Assembly: GCF_900114035.1 (NCBI RefSeq)
Contig: NZ_FORP01000015.1
Span: forward strand, 124,001-188,000
DNA length: 64,000 nt
Origin: Amycolatopsis sacchari
Lineage (GTDB): Bacteria > Actinomycetota > Actinomycetes > Mycobacteriales > Pseudonocardiaceae
Direction: 5' to 3'
Part shown: positions 42,294 through 52,821 of the stretch, piece after piece
Position numbering within the stretch: the stretch's first letter is position 1
Layout: every line of letters begins with the position of its first letter
Position numbers and translations under genes: made by a program
The notes under the pieces: generated by a model
The model's database searches: none
What the model saw: the letters and a program-made list of their open reading frames with translations, nothing else
What the model was told of the DNA's origin: nothing

Positions 42294-43186
42294 GGGTCGT
42301 TGGGGTTGCCGCCGGGCCCGCGCGGCGCCGGGCGGGGGCTGGGGTGACGGCGGCTCCGGCATGGCGGGAGCGCCGCCTGGGGCGGCCGTGGACGCGGGGA
42401 ACGGCTCGGGTGGGATGCCGCCAGGGCCGGGGGATGGGCTTGCCTGAGGCGCAATCTCACATCCACCATTGAGCCCGGCGACCCACGAGCACGCAGCAAC
42501 GGCTGAGACGGGACCACCGCTACCGCCCGGCGACCCACTTGGCTGAGGCGCACTCTCACATCCACCACTGAGCCCGGGCATCCACGAGCACGCAGCAACG
42601 GCTGAGACGGGACCACCGCTACCGCCCGGCGACCCACTTGGCTGAGGCACACCCTCACATCCACCACTGAGCCCGGCCATCCACGAGCACGCAGCAACGG
42701 CTGAGACGGGACCACCGCTACCGCCCGGCGACCCACTTGGCTGAGACGCACCCTCACATCCACCACTGAGCCCGGCCATCCACGAGCACGCAGCAACGGC
42801 TGAGACGGGACCACCGCTACCGCCCGGCGACCCACTTGGCTGAGGCGCAGTCCTACATCCGCCACTGAGCCCGGCCATCCACGAGCACCCGCCACCAGCT
42901 CGAGCGGGAACGCCGCCGACCCGCCTGCCCGAGGCACAGCTCCTACGTCCACCACCCACCCCGGCCACTCACCAGCACCCAGCCACAGCTCCAGCGAGAT
43001 CGCCACTGGCGCCGGGCGACCCGCCTGCCCGGGCACAGCTCCTACGTCCACCACTGAGCCCGGCCACTCACCAGCTCGAGCGGGACCGCCGCGGCGCCGG
43101 GCGGGATCGCAGCTGTAGGCAGCGCCGGCGCCGCTGAGGCGACCTGCTCCCTGGTTAACCAACGACCCCTGGCCGCCCAGCGGCAT
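42284..43186 (-). CDS. Doubtful repeat protein encoded across the 99-bp array
   Basis: A 300-codon frame spans the 99-bp tandem array. Each repeat would give 33 residues with the core GRRAVAVVPSQPLLRARG. It ends GGNPNDPYD, faintly like the DPYED end of the neighbouring TIGR03943 protein. A second frame is also open through the array and beyond. No domain, signal peptide or ribosome site is evident, so non-coding repeat DNA is at least as likely. Confidence 0.2.
   Translation of the reverse strand: MPLGGQGSLVNQGAGRLSGAGAAYSCDPARRRGGPARAGEWPGSVVDVGAVPGQAGRPAPVAISLELWLGAGEWPGWVVDVGAVPRAGGSAAFPLELVAGARGWPGSVADVGLRLSQVGRRAVAVVPSQPLLRARGWPGSVVDVRVRLSQVGRRAVAVVPSQPLLRARGWPGSVVDVRVCLSQVGRRAVAVVPSQPLLRARGCPGSVVDVRVRLSQVGRRAVAVVPSQPLLRARGSPGSMVDVRLRLRQAHPPALAASHPSRSPRPRPPQAALPPCRSRRHPSPRPAPRGPGGNPNDPYD
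42430..43075. repeat. 99-bp tandem repeat array
   Basis: The landmark ATCCACCACT (with single-base variants) recurs at 42461, 42560, 42659, 42758 and 42857, each exactly 99 bases apart. The units contain GAGCACGCAGCAACGGCTGA and GACGGGACCACCGCTACCGC. Two further, more diverged copies follow near 42946 and 43045 with changed spacing. The inner units differ by only a few bases, so the array is young or being homogenised. It lies between the convergent zur and TIGR03943 genes. Confidence 0.92.
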
Positions 43187-43226
43187 GTTCGTCCCGAGGG
43201 CGCGCGAACCCTGCCGGTCTCTGGAG

Positions 43227-43922
43227 TTAGTCCTCGTAGGGGTCCTGCGGCTGGTCGATACGGCGTGCCGAGTCGACGGTCAAGTCGGGCGTGTAGCGGT
43301 TGGCGCTCGTCGCTGTGCCGGGGACCACCCGGCCGGTCACCTCCATCCACGTGTCGTCGGGGTAGGTGGGTGCGGTGCCGGTGAGGCGGACCGTGAGCGG
43401 GTACGCGTCCGCCGCACAACACGTGATCACCATCCGCGCGAGCAGCACCGAACCGCGCGCGTGCGTGACGAAGCCGGTCAGCCGTACGAGACGGCCGTTC
43501 AGTGAACCGCCCGAATCCCAGCCCGCGCGGGTGACGAACTCGGTCATCGACAGCGGCACGACTGCCTCGGCGGGCAGCGGTGGGAACGCCAAAGCCGTTT
43601 GTGCGGGAGCTCGGGCCTCCGTGCGCGTGACCGAGTCCGAGCCCAGCGCCGGCGGGGCCACGAGGAACACCGCCAGCACCGGCAGGAGCAGCAGCCACGC
43701 CGAACGTGCGGGATGCGCGTGCCCATGTCCTTCGGCGGCGCGCCCCGCCCGCACGTCCCGCACGATCGCGACGGCGCCCAGCACGAGCATCACCGCTCCC
43801 CCGGCCAGCACCCACGGCTGCTGCGCGGGCTTGACGTAGCGCAGGTAGTCACCGGTTATGCCGATCTTGAGCAGCGCACCGCCGAGCAGCACGAGCAGGA
43901 TGTTCTGGGTCTCCCGCCGCAT
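43227..43922 (-). CDS. TIGR03943-family putative permease subunit (COG3689-like)
   Basis: This 231-residue protein has two transmembrane helices near residues 8-50 and a third near 80. A His-rich loop (EGHGHAHPARS) and a periplasmic or soluble domain follow, with the family hallmark ARMVITCCAADAYPLTVRL. It normally accompanies the COG0701 permease and is found here in the same operon. The CCxAD motif and His-rich loop suggest metal binding. Proximity to zur suggests a role in zinc handling (inference). Its ATG overlaps the upstream stop. Confidence 0.87.
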   Translation of the reverse strand: MRRETQNILLVLLGGALLKIGITGDYLRYVKPAQQPWVLAGGAVMLVLGAVAIVRDVRAGRAAEGHGHAHPARSAWLLLLPVLAVFLVAPPALGSDSVTRTEARAPAQTALAFPPLPAEAVVPLSMTEFVTRAGWDSGGSLNGRLVRLTGFVTHARGSVLLARMVITCCAADAYPLTVRLTGTAPTYPDDTWMEVTGRVVPGTATSANRYTPDLTVDSARRIDQPQDPYED

Positions 43923-44266
43923 CACAGCCCCCGGTTCACCGCGTGCACGGTGGTCCAGTCCATTGCCGCGACGACGAACGCGAGCGCTCCGCCGAGCGCG
44001 AGCAGCCCCGCCACGACACCGAGCGCGATCCCCGTCAGCGCGAGCCTGCCCGTGGTTCTCGCGAGGACGCCGAACAGGACGCTCAGCACCGCCGCACCCA
44101 GCACCAGCACCCACAGCGCCCCGAGCACCAGTCCGACCACCATCGACAACGGCGTCGGCAGGGCGCCACCGGGCTGGACGATGAACCAGGTGATCCACGT
44201 CGAGCCCGCGAAGACCACCCCGACCGCACCGAGCGCGACGGACGCGAGCGCCAGCCCCGGCCTCAT
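43922..44266 (-). CDS. Small four-helix membrane protein in the permease operon
   Basis: This 114-residue hydrophobic protein has about four transmembrane helices (GLALASVALGAVGVVFAGSTW, LGALWVLVLGAAVLSVLFG and others). It is not a family I recognise. Both ends overlap its neighbours as ATGA, so it is translated with the permease and the TIGR03943 protein and may be a third membrane subunit. Confidence 0.75.
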   Translation of the reverse strand: MRPGLALASVALGAVGVVFAGSTWITWFIVQPGGALPTPLSMVVGLVLGALWVLVLGAAVLSVLFGVLARTTGRLALTGIALGVVAGLLALGGALAFVVAAMDWTTVHAVNRGL

Positions 44267-45279
44267 CGCGCGCCTCCCAGCAGCGGCAGGCCCACCGCGA
44301 GCGCGCAGCAGACGGCCACCACGAACGTCACGGGTGCGAACCGGACCGCGAACGACCGGCCGAACGTGCCCGCCTGCAGGGCGAACAGCTTGACGTCCAC
44401 AGCGGGGCCGACGACCAGGAACACCAGTTTCGGCAGCAGTGGCAACGCGGTGAGCGACGCCGCGACGAACGCGTCCGCCTCGCTGCACAACGCGAGCACG
44501 ACGGCGAGCACCGCCATCACCAGCACCCCGAGCACCCACTGCCCGCCGAGCGCGTCGAACCAGGACTGCGGCGCCAGCACGTTCAGCGCCGCTGAGATCA
44601 ACGCGCCCAGTACGAGGAACCCGCCCGCCTCGACGAGGTCCGCGCGGGCGATCTCGGCGAACGTGCGCCAGCGCGCGCCTCCCGGTCCGGACTCGGGTAG
44701 ACGCCGCAGGGCGCGGTCCACGATCCACTCCAGCTTGCCCCAGCGGGCCCACAGCAGGCCCATCACCACGGCGGTCGCGAGCGAACCGAGGAAGCGGGCC
44801 AGCACCATCTCGGGCCGTCCGGGGAAGGCGACGGCCGTCGCGACCAGCACCACCGGGTTCACGGCCGGTGCGGCGAGCAGGAACGTGAGCGCGGCCGCGG
44901 GCGCCACCCCCTGCCCGAGCAACCGCCGTGCCACTGGCACCGAAGCGCATTCGCACCCGGGCAGGGCGACGCCGGCGAGCCCGGCGACACCCACCGCGGC
45001 GGCGGTGCGGCGCGGCAGCACCTTCCGGAGCACCCGCGCGGGCACGAACGCGGCGATCGCACCGCTGACCAGCACCCCGAGCACGAGGAACGGCAAGGCC
45101 TGCACGCACACCGCGACGAAGACGGTGGCGCCCGTACGCAGCGCGGGCACGTCCAGCGCGTCCCGCACCCAGCCCTGCACGAGGACCGCGACGAGCAGCA
45201 CCGCGCACAACACCTCGACGGAGGTCACGCGGCGGCGGGCGCGCTCCTCGGGCGGCGGGCGGTCGGTCAGTGCGGTCAT
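44263..45279 (-). CDS. COG0701/ArsP_1-like permease
   Basis: This 338-residue permease has eight or more transmembrane helices. Conserved features are GVALPGCECASVPVARRLL in the first half and LCSEADAFVAASL in the second, the paired inverted-repeat motifs of the family, and FLLAAPAVNPVVLVATAVAF between. Such permeases move arsenic species or unknown metal-linked substrates. It is first in a three-gene operon with TIGR03943, 3 kb from zur. I see no Zur-type palindrome before the ATG. Upstream extension of the frame enters low-complexity repeats, so ATG 45279 is chosen. Confidence 0.88.
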   Translation of the reverse strand: MTALTDRPPPEERARRRVTSVEVLCAVLLVAVLVQGWVRDALDVPALRTGATVFVAVCVQALPFLVLGVLVSGAIAAFVPARVLRKVLPRRTAAAVGVAGLAGVALPGCECASVPVARRLLGQGVAPAAALTFLLAAPAVNPVVLVATAVAFPGRPEMVLARFLGSLATAVVMGLLWARWGKLEWIVDRALRRLPESGPGGARWRTFAEIARADLVEAGGFLVLGALISAALNVLAPQSWFDALGGQWVLGVLVMAVLAVVLALCSEADAFVAASLTALPLLPKLVFLVVGPAVDVKLFALQAGTFGRSFAVRFAPVTFVVAVCCALAVGLPLLGGAR

Positions 45280-45639
45280 GAGGCGAATGATGCCAGGCCC
45301 CGCCGACAGTCCGGGGCGAATTCGTGCCGGTACTGACACGGGTGGGTGACGATGATGGAGATTTGGGACAAAAGCGCAGGTCAGGGGTGCCATTCGCGGG
45401 TTTGCGAATGGTCGGTCGGGGGTGGTCGGGGTGGGGTTGCGGAGGGGATCGCGAGGGGGCGGTTGGGTGGCGGTTGGGTGGCGGAGGGGTGGGGTCGGGC
45501 GTGGAGCGGGTGGGGGTTCGGGGGCGGTTGCGGGGAGGCGGTTGCTGGGGTGGACGGAGGGAGCCGGGCGTGGGGCGGGTGGGGTTTTGGGCGAGGGTCC
45601 GGTGCGCTCGGGCGAGGGTGGGCGCGCTTCAGCGAGGGG
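45280..45639. other. Intergenic stretch upstream of the permease
   Basis: This is a G-rich, repeat-poor stretch without a convincing gene. GGTTGGGTGGCGG occurs twice near 45460-45485, and the strand is strongly purine-biased. The permease promoter presumably lies in the first 60 bases. Confidence 0.5.
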
Positions 45640-46335
45640 CGGCAGGTGGGAGAGGCGGCGGGACGCCGAGCGAGAGCGGCAGTGCGGCCGCGAGGCAGCT
45701 CGACGCCGGGCAAGGGCCGCAGCGCGAGGCGGCCGGACACCGAGCGGGAGCAGCGGTGCGGCGCGAGGTGGCTGGACGGCGGGCCAGGGCCGCAGCGCGA
45801 GGCGACCGGACACCGGGCTAGAGCAGCGGTGCGGCGCGAGGCGGATGGACGGCGGGCCAGGGCCGCAGCGCGAGGCGACCGGACACCGGGCAAGGGGGGC
45901 GGCGCGGCCGCGAGGCGGCCGGGTGCCGGGCAAGGGGGCGGGCGCGGCCGGGCGAGAGGGGTCGTGCGGCAATCCGAGAACAGCGGCGCGGCCGCACGGC
46001 GGCCGGACGGCGGGCAAGGGCGGCAACGCGAGGCGGCCGGACGCCGAGCGAGAGCGGCGAGCGGTGCGGCGCGAGGCGACCGCACGCCGGGCAAGGGGGC
46101 GACACGGCGCGAGGCGGCCGGACGGCGGGCCAGGGCCGCAGCGCGAGGTGACCGGATGCCGGGCAAGGGGCGGGCGCGGCCGGGCGAGAGCGGCGGTGCG
46201 GCCGGACCGGACAAGAGGGGCGGTGCGGCCGCGAGGCGGCCGCACACCGGACAAGGGCAGCAGCGCGAAGCGGCCAGACACCGGGCGAGAGCGGCGGCGC
46301 GCCCGCGAGAGAGCGACCGCACACCGGACGAGGGC
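45640..46335. repeat. Irregular GC-rich minisatellite
   Basis: About 700 bases consist of diverged repeats built on GCGAGGCGGCCGGAC followed by CCGGGCAAGGGC or GCGGGCCAGGGCC, with spacing of roughly 34-40 bases. All reading frames on both strands stay open over long distances only because of composition. The products would be Arg/Ala/Pro-rich and without domains. I find no gene here. Confidence 0.75.
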
Positions 46336-46433
46336 GGCTGGGAGACCAAGCCGCGACACAGCGGCATCGAGCCACGCAAGGACCCCGTACGCCCCCTCCA
46401 GCCAACCCCCACCCCCAGAAGCGCCCGGGAGAA

Positions 46434-46847
46434 TCAGTCGGCCGGGACCAGTTCGCCCCGTAGTTGCGACGCCGTCGAGACCACCAGCATCAGCAGGGTG
46501 CCCAGCGCCGCCACGTCGAGCCCCTGCGCCGGGAACGCGTACCGCAGCGTCAGGTCCAGCCCGCGGTCCGTGTGCGAGACCCCGAGCGTGCCGAACAGCC
46601 CCTGCCCGGCGCGCTCCGCCGCCGACGCCGCGATGCCCGGCTTGTCCGGCAGGTCCCACGCCACCACACACGTCAGGCTCAGCACCGTGAGCCCCTCCGC
46701 CAGCTGCGTCGACTGGATGACCGCGGGCACGCCGGCGTGCGAGAACGTCAGCGCACCGTCGTCGTCGACGTGGACCTCCAGGTAGCGCTCCAGCGCCTCA
46801 CGGGCCCGGCTCAGCAGCTCCGCGGTGGTCGCGGCTTCGGTCGTCAT
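46434..46847 (-). CDS. YbjN-like / sensory-transduction-regulator-type domain protein
   Basis: This 137-residue protein begins with a helix ([25 protein letters not shown]) and continues with alternating strands typical of the YbjN/type III chaperone-like fold: [25 protein letters not shown] and [19 protein letters not shown]. Similar genes follow uppS in other actinobacteria as I recall. The start overlaps the uppS stop as ATGA. The function is unknown. Confidence 0.75.
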   Translation of the reverse strand: MTTEAATTAELLSRAREALERYLEVHVDDDGALTFSHAGVPAVIQSTQLAEGLTVLSLTCVVAWDLPDKPGIAASAAERAGQGLFGTLGVSHTDRGLDLTLRYAFPAQGLDVAALGTLLMLVVSTASQLRGELVPAD

Positions 46848-47668
46848 GAGGCACCTTTCGCGGCGGCGGCAGCGTCGACCGCGGCACCGAACCGGCGGTC
46901 GCGCTTGGCGAACTCCAGGCAGGCGGCCCACAGCTGACGCCGGTCGAAGTCGGGGAACAGCGTGTCCTGGAAGACGAACTCGGCGTACGCCGACTGCCAC
47001 AGCATGAAGTTCGACGTCCGCAGCTCGCCGGACGGGCGCAGGAACAGGTCCACGTCGGGCATTTCGGGCTGGTACAGGTACTTCGCCAGCATCCGCTCGT
47101 CGACCTTGTCCGGGTTGATCTTGCCCTCGGCCGCGAGCTGCGCGATGCGGCGCGTCGCGTCGGCGATCTCGGCCCTGCCGCCGTAGTTGACGCACATCGT
47201 CATGTTCAGCAGCGTGTTGTGCTTGGTCTTCTCCTCCGCGGCCTGCAGCTCCTTGATGACGCTGCGCCACAACCGCGGGGTGCGCCCCGCCCACCGGATG
47301 CGGACCCCGATCGAGCCGAGGTAGTCCACCTGGCGGCGGATCGTGTCGCGGTTGAAGCCCATCAGGAAGCGCACCTCTTCGGGGCTGCGCTTCCAGTTCT
47401 CGGTGGAGAAGGCGTAGACGGACAACCACTTGACGCCCAGCTCGACCGCGCCGCTGGCGACGTCGATCATCACGGCCTCACCGCGCTTGTGGCCCTCGAT
47501 GCGGGGCAGGCCGCGCTGGTTGGCCCAGCGCCCGTTGCCGTCCATGACGAGCGCGACGTGGTTGGGCACCAGCTCCGCCGGGATCTCCGGCGGCCGCGCA
47601 CCGGAGGGGTGCGGGTCCGGCGCCCGCAACGCCGCCACGGCGGTGTCCTGACGTCCCCTGCGCAGCAC
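46844..47668 (-). CDS. uppS: Isoprenyl transferase (polyprenyl diphosphate synthase)
   Basis: This 274-residue cis-prenyltransferase has the catalytic [15 protein letters not shown] near residue 40 and GHKRGEAV. The substrate region is [20 protein letters not shown], with [11 protein letters not shown] and [26 protein letters not shown] downstream. It elongates short allylic diphosphates to the long-chain lipid carrier for cell-wall synthesis and matches the position of the mycobacterial decaprenyl diphosphate synthase gene. The GTG at 47668 follows GGGAGG. Confidence 0.95.
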   Translation of the reverse strand: MLRRGRQDTAVAALRAPDPHPSGARPPEIPAELVPNHVALVMDGNGRWANQRGLPRIEGHKRGEAVMIDVASGAVELGVKWLSVYAFSTENWKRSPEEVRFLMGFNRDTIRRQVDYLGSIGVRIRWAGRTPRLWRSVIKELQAAEEKTKHNTLLNMTMCVNYGGRAEIADATRRIAQLAAEGKINPDKVDERMLAKYLYQPEMPDVDLFLRPSGELRTSNFMLWQSAYAEFVFQDTLFPDFDRRQLWAACLEFAKRDRRFGAAVDAAAAAKGAS

Positions 47669-47742
47669 CTGTATTCGCCTCCCGTAGCTCGCTTCCGCCG
47701 TCCGACCCTACTTGCCCCCGGGCGGCGCATCGCGGCCACGCC

Positions 47743-48501
47743 CTAACCCCCGCCCGCGGCGACCTCCCGCGCGCGGCGTTCGACCAGCGGCAGCGAACGC
47801 AGCTGCCGTTCCAGGTGCCACTGCAGGTGCGCGGCGACCAGGCCGCTCGCGTCCCGCCGGGCACCCTGCACCGCGGCCTCCGCCACGTCCCAGTTGCCGT
47901 GCAGCAACGCGTCCAGCAGCACCAGCACCTCCGGCGCGGGGTGCACGGCGCCGGGCGCCCGGCAGGTGCCGCACAGCGACCCCCCGGACTGGACGCTGAA
48001 CGCCCGGTGCGGCCCCGGCAGCCCGCAGCGCGCGCACTCCATGATCGCGGGCGCCCAGCCCGCGAACGCCATCGCGCGCAGCAGGAACGCGTCGAGCACC
48101 AGCGACGGGTCGCGTTCGCCCTCCGCGAGCGCCCGCAACGCGCCCGTGACCAGCAGGTACAGCCGGACCGCCGGCTCGCCCTCCTCGGCGGTCAGGCGGT
48201 CGGCCGTCTCGGCGATCGCGCTCGCCGCGGTGTAGCGCTGGTAGTCACCGACCAGGGGCAGCGCGAACGCGTCCACGGTCTGCACCTGGGTGATCACGTC
48301 GAGCGTGCGGCCGGTGTAGAACTGCACGTCGACGTGCCCGAACGGCTCGAGCCGCGCCCCGAAGCGCGACGTGGTGCGGCGCACCCCCTTGGCGACGGCG
48401 CGCACCTTGCCGTGCCTGCGGGTGAGCAGGGTGATGATCCGGTCGGCCTCACCCAGCTTGTGCACCCGCAGCACCACACCGGTGTCGCGGTAGAGACTCA
48501 C
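47743..48501 (-). CDS. recO: DNA repair protein RecO
   Basis: This is a 252-residue RecO. The N-terminal OB-fold has YRDTGVVLRVHKLGEADRIITLLTRRHGKVRAVAKGVRR. A helical domain follows, then a zinc motif formed by CARCGLPG and LCGTCRAPG, the version found in actinobacteria. RecO helps load RecA on SSB-coated gaps. The order uppS-recO-era is conserved in the phylum. The GTG start has only a weak upstream GGGG. Confidence 0.95.
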   Translation of the reverse strand: MSLYRDTGVVLRVHKLGEADRIITLLTRRHGKVRAVAKGVRRTTSRFGARLEPFGHVDVQFYTGRTLDVITQVQTVDAFALPLVGDYQRYTAASAIAETADRLTAEEGEPAVRLYLLVTGALRALAEGERDPSLVLDAFLLRAMAFAGWAPAIMECARCGLPGPHRAFSVQSGGSLCGTCRAPGAVHPAPEVLVLLDALLHGNWDVAEAAVQGARRDASGLVAAHLQWHLERQLRSLPLVERRAREVAAGGG

Positions 48502-48533
48502 CCCGACATCTTCTCACGCGGGTACGACAGAAC

Positions 48534-49427
48534 TCAGAAACCGAGCCGCCGCAGCTGCTTCGGATCGCGCTGCCAGTCCTTCGCGACCTTCACGTGCAGG
48601 TCGAGGTAGACCTTCGTGCCCAGCAGCGCCTCGATGTGCCGCCGGGCCTCCGAACCCACCGTCCGCAGGCGTTCTCCCTTGTGCCCCAGGATGATGCCCT
48701 TCTGGCTGGGCCGCTCCACGTACAGGAACGCGTGCACGTCCACCATGTCGTCACGGCCCTCGTGCGGCAGCATCTCCTCGACGGTCACGGCGATCGAGTG
48801 CGGCAGCTCGTCCCGCACGCCCTCCAGCGCCGCCTCGCGGATCAGCTCCGCGACGAGCGTCTGCTCGGGTTCGTCGGTGAGATCGCCGTCCGGGTACAGC
48901 TGCGGGCCCTCGGGCAGCCGCGCCACGAGCAGGTCTTCGAGGTCCTTCACCTGGAAGTCGTCCACCGCGGACACCGGGATCAGGTCGGCGAAGTCCAGCA
49001 CCTCCTGCAACGCGAGCAGCTGGTCGGCGACCTGCTGGCGGCCCACGAGGTCGGTCTTGGTGACGATGCCGATCACCGGCGTGCGCTTCGCGATCTTGCG
49101 CAGCTCCGCGGCGATGAACCGGTCCCCGGGACCGATCTTCTCGTTGGCGGGCACGCAGAACCCGACGACGTCCACTTCGGACCACGTCGAGTGCACGATG
49201 TCGTTGAGCCGCTGCCCCAGCAGCGTGCGGGGCCGGTGCAGGCCGGGGGTGTCCACGATGACCAGCTGCGCGTCCTCGCGGTGCACGATGCCGCGGATCG
49301 CGTGCCGGGTGGTCTGCGGTTTGCTGGAGGTGATCGCGACCTTGCTGCCGACGAGCGCGTTGGTCAGGGTGGACTTGCCGGCGTTGGGGCGGCCGACGAA
49401 GCAGGCGAAACCGGAGCGGTGGGTCAC
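48534..49427 (-). CDS. era: GTPase Era
   Basis: This 297-residue GTPase has G1 GRPNAGKSTLTNALVG, G2 and G3 in QTTRHAIRGIVHREDAQLVIVDTPG, G4 TKTD, and a C-terminal KH domain (IILGHKGERLRTVGSEARRHIEALLGTKVYLDLHVKVAKDWQRD). Era assists 30S ribosome assembly by binding the 3' end of 16S rRNA. The GTG start overlaps the stop of the upstream deaminase-like gene, so they are co-translated. Confidence 0.97.
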   Translation of the reverse strand: MTHRSGFACFVGRPNAGKSTLTNALVGSKVAITSSKPQTTRHAIRGIVHREDAQLVIVDTPGLHRPRTLLGQRLNDIVHSTWSEVDVVGFCVPANEKIGPGDRFIAAELRKIAKRTPVIGIVTKTDLVGRQQVADQLLALQEVLDFADLIPVSAVDDFQVKDLEDLLVARLPEGPQLYPDGDLTDEPEQTLVAELIREAALEGVRDELPHSIAVTVEEMLPHEGRDDMVDVHAFLYVERPSQKGIILGHKGERLRTVGSEARRHIEALLGTKVYLDLHVKVAKDWQRDPKQLRRLGF

Positions 49428-49759
49428 TGCACGACTTCCTGCACGTCACCGGAGAGGTCGGCGCGGAAGATCGGCGCCGCCACCGCGAGGTCCCGCACCG
49501 CCTGCACCGAGGCGCCGTCCACCAGCGGCCGGTCCGTCACGACCGCCGCCGCTTCGAGGCCCTCGGCGCCGCTGGACACCGCCGCCGCGATCGCCGCCTG
49601 GAGCGCGGTGACCTGGAACGACGGCAGCTCGACCGTGGTGGCCGCGTACGTCCGGCCGTCGGTGTCGCGCACCGCGGCCCCCTCCGCGGCCTGCGTGCGG
49701 GCCCGTGCCGACCGGGCGAGCACCACGATCTTCTCGTCCTCCGGCTCCAGCTCGGCCAT
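49424..49759 (-). CDS. Cytidine-deaminase-like protein lacking zinc ligands
   Basis: This 111-residue protein occupies the era-adjacent position of a conserved actinobacterial gene. The strand-helix pattern DGRTYAATTVELPSFQVTALQAAIAAAVSSGAEGLEAAAVVTD follows cytidine deaminase. The catalytic C/H-A-E is replaced by TAL, and the PCxxC segment by a stretch without cysteine. The fold may be kept for another purpose. Both ends overlap neighbours as ATGA or GTGA, implying strict co-expression with era and the CBS protein. Confidence 0.8.
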   Translation of the reverse strand: MAELEPEDEKIVVLARSARARTQAAEGAAVRDTDGRTYAATTVELPSFQVTALQAAIAAAVSSGAEGLEAAAVVTDRPLVDGASVQAVRDLAVAAPIFRADLSGDVQEVVQ

Positions 49760-51084
49760 CAGTCCACGCTCCCGTCCCGTTCGTCCGTGTTGCCGGTCAT
49801 CACCCTACGACCGGCTATCGCGTCGTCCGCCGCGCGGACCACCACGGTCGTGATCCGCATCCGGCCACGGCGGTCCTTGCCGCCCTCGGCGTGCAGGCGG
49901 AGCCCGTCGACCTCGGCCTCGGCACCGGGCAGCGGCACGCGGCCGAGGCGCTGGGCGAGCAGGCCGCCGACGGTCTCCACGTCGTGGTCGTCCAGCTCGA
50001 TGCCGAACAGCTCGCCGAGGTCGTCCACGCTCAGCCGCGCGGACACCCGCACCGACTTGTCGTCGAGGTGCTCGACCGGCGGCCGTTCCTCCACGTCGGA
50101 CTCGTCGGTGATCTCGCCGACGATCTCCTCCAGGATGTCCTCGATGGTCAGCAGCCCGGCCGTGCCGCCGTACTCGTCCACCGCGATCGCCATGTGGTTG
50201 TGGGAAAGCTGCATCTCGCGCAGCAGGTCGTCGAGGCGTTTGGAGTCGGGCACGAAGCTCGCCGGGTACATCAGCTGCTCCACCGGTTTCGCCGCGCCGT
50301 TGTCGAGCGACGCCCGCACGAGGTCCTTGAGGTTGACCACGCCGAGGATGTCGTCGACGGACTCGCCGATGACCGGGATGCGCGTGAACCCGGTGCGCAG
50401 CGACAGCGCGAGCGCCTGGCGCACGGTCTTGTCCTGCTCGATCCAGATGATCTCGGTGCGCGGCACCATGACCTCGCGCGCGACGGTGTCCCCCAGCTCG
50501 AAGACCGAGTGGATCATCTCGCGCTCGGCGGGCTCCACCACGCCGCGCTCCTGAGCGAGGTCGACCAGCTCACGCAGCTCGATCTCGGACGTGAACGGCC
50601 CCTCGCGGAAACCGCGGCCGGGGGTGATCGCGTTACCGATGCGGATCAGCAGCCGCGACAGCGGGCCCAGCACGGTGCCGAGCGCCCGCACAGGACCCGC
50701 GATGGCGGCGCCGACGCGGTACGGGTGCTGGCGGCCGATGGTGCGCGGGCCGACGCCGATGATCACGTAGCTGACCACGACCATCACCACGGCGGTGACG
50801 ATCACCGCCAGCCACTGCGGGTCGATCCAGCGCAGGAACACGACCGTGACGAGCACTGTCGCGGTGAGCTCGCAGATGATGCGCAGCAGGAGCAGCAGGT
50901 TGATGTGCCTGCGCCGCTCCGCGACGACGGCGGCCAGCTGCCGGGCACCGGGCCGGCCCATCCGGACCAGCCCGTCGACGCGCGCCGGGGAGACGGTGCT
51001 GACCGCGGCGTCGGCCGCCGCGAACACGCCACCGAGCAGGACCAGCGCCACGGCGATCACCAGCAGGGAGGCCGAGCTCGCCAT
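49759..51084 (-). CDS. CNNM/CorC-type CBS-domain membrane protein (hemolysin family)
   Basis: This 441-residue protein has an N-terminal DUF21 membrane domain with four helices ([24 protein letters not shown] and following) and a pair of CBS domains ([61 protein letters not shown]). A CorC_HlyC C-terminal domain follows. It is probably involved in magnesium or cobalt efflux rather than haemolysis (family knowledge). It lies 3 bases downstream of ybeY and overlaps the deaminase-like gene. Confidence 0.92.
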   Translation of the reverse strand: MASSASLLVIAVALVLLGGVFAAADAAVSTVSPARVDGLVRMGRPGARQLAAVVAERRRHINLLLLLRIICELTATVLVTVVFLRWIDPQWLAVIVTAVVMVVVSYVIIGVGPRTIGRQHPYRVGAAIAGPVRALGTVLGPLSRLLIRIGNAITPGRGFREGPFTSEIELRELVDLAQERGVVEPAEREMIHSVFELGDTVAREVMVPRTEIIWIEQDKTVRQALALSLRTGFTRIPVIGESVDDILGVVNLKDLVRASLDNGAAKPVEQLMYPASFVPDSKRLDDLLREMQLSHNHMAIAVDEYGGTAGLLTIEDILEEIVGEITDESDVEERPPVEHLDDKSVRVSARLSVDDLGELFGIELDDHDVETVGGLLAQRLGRVPLPGAEAEVDGLRLHAEGGKDRRGRMRITTVVVRAADDAIAGRRVMTGNTDERDGSVD

Positions 51085-51087
51085 CGG

Positions 51088-51642
51088 TCAGCTGTTCTCC
51101 GCGGTGTCGTCCACCGCGTTCAGCCCCGCCGCGCCGAGCAGCCGGTCGTCGTTGGACCGCTGCGCGTCCCGCCGCTTCACCGCCGCCATGGCGGCCTTGA
51201 AGTCGGTGAGGATGCGCTTCTGCAGGCCGAACATCTCGCGCTCCTCGGCCGGCTCGGCGTGGTCGTAGCCGAGGAGGTGGAGCACGCCGTGGACGGTGAG
51301 CAGGTGCAGCTCGTCCATCAGGGAGTGGCCCGCGGTGCGGGCCTGGTCCTTGGCGAAGGCCGGGCACAGCACGATGTCGCCCAGCAACGCCGGTGACGTG
51401 TCACCGGAGTCGGGGCGGCGGGCGGCGTCCAGCTCGTCCATCGGGAAGGCCATGACGTCGGTGGGGCCGGGCAGGTCCATCCAGCGGACGTGCAGGTCGG
51501 CCATGACGTCGAGGGTCACCAGCACCACCGACAGTTCGGCGAGCGGGCTGACCTCCATGCGGTCGAGTGCGAACCGGGCGGCGGAGACGATCGAGGTCTC
51601 GTCGACCGCCATCCCGGACTCGTTGGCGATTTCGATGCTCAT
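51088..51642 (-). CDS. ybeY: Endoribonuclease YbeY (rRNA maturation factor)
   Basis: This 184-residue metalloendoribonuclease has the zinc motif [11 protein letters not shown] near residue 120 and the family segment [11 protein letters not shown]. It processes 16S rRNA and takes part in ribosome quality control. The C-terminal 35 residues ([15 protein letters not shown] and on) extend beyond the core domain, as in other actinobacteria. It lies 6 bases after phoH, in the order phoH-ybeY-CBS-era known from the phylum. Confidence 0.96.
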   Translation of the reverse strand: MSIEIANESGMAVDETSIVSAARFALDRMEVSPLAELSVVLVTLDVMADLHVRWMDLPGPTDVMAFPMDELDAARRPDSGDTSPALLGDIVLCPAFAKDQARTAGHSLMDELHLLTVHGVLHLLGYDHAEPAEEREMFGLQKRILTDFKAAMAAVKRRDAQRSNDDRLLGAAGLNAVDDTAENS

Positions 51643-51648
51643 CGGTTT

Positions 51649-52731
<1,083 letters not shown>

Positions 52732-52821
52732 GTGCCCTCGGGCCTGCTTTCTGCGCGTGCGCTGGTCGACGTTGTCTGGTGTCTTCGATGCTAGCGGCAC
52801 TGCCCCCGCTGTCGCAGGTGG

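Noticed and set aside
42430..43075. Possible CRISPR array
   Set aside because: The whole 99-base unit is repeated rather than short repeats separated by unique spacers, and no cas genes are nearby.
45280..45340. Zur box before the COG0701 permease
   Set aside because: No palindrome resembling the actinobacterial Zur site (TGAAAAT-type arms) is visible in the 60 bases upstream.
45346..46785. Several long frames on both strands
   Set aside because: They cover the minisatellite; composition keeps all frames open and no domain appears.
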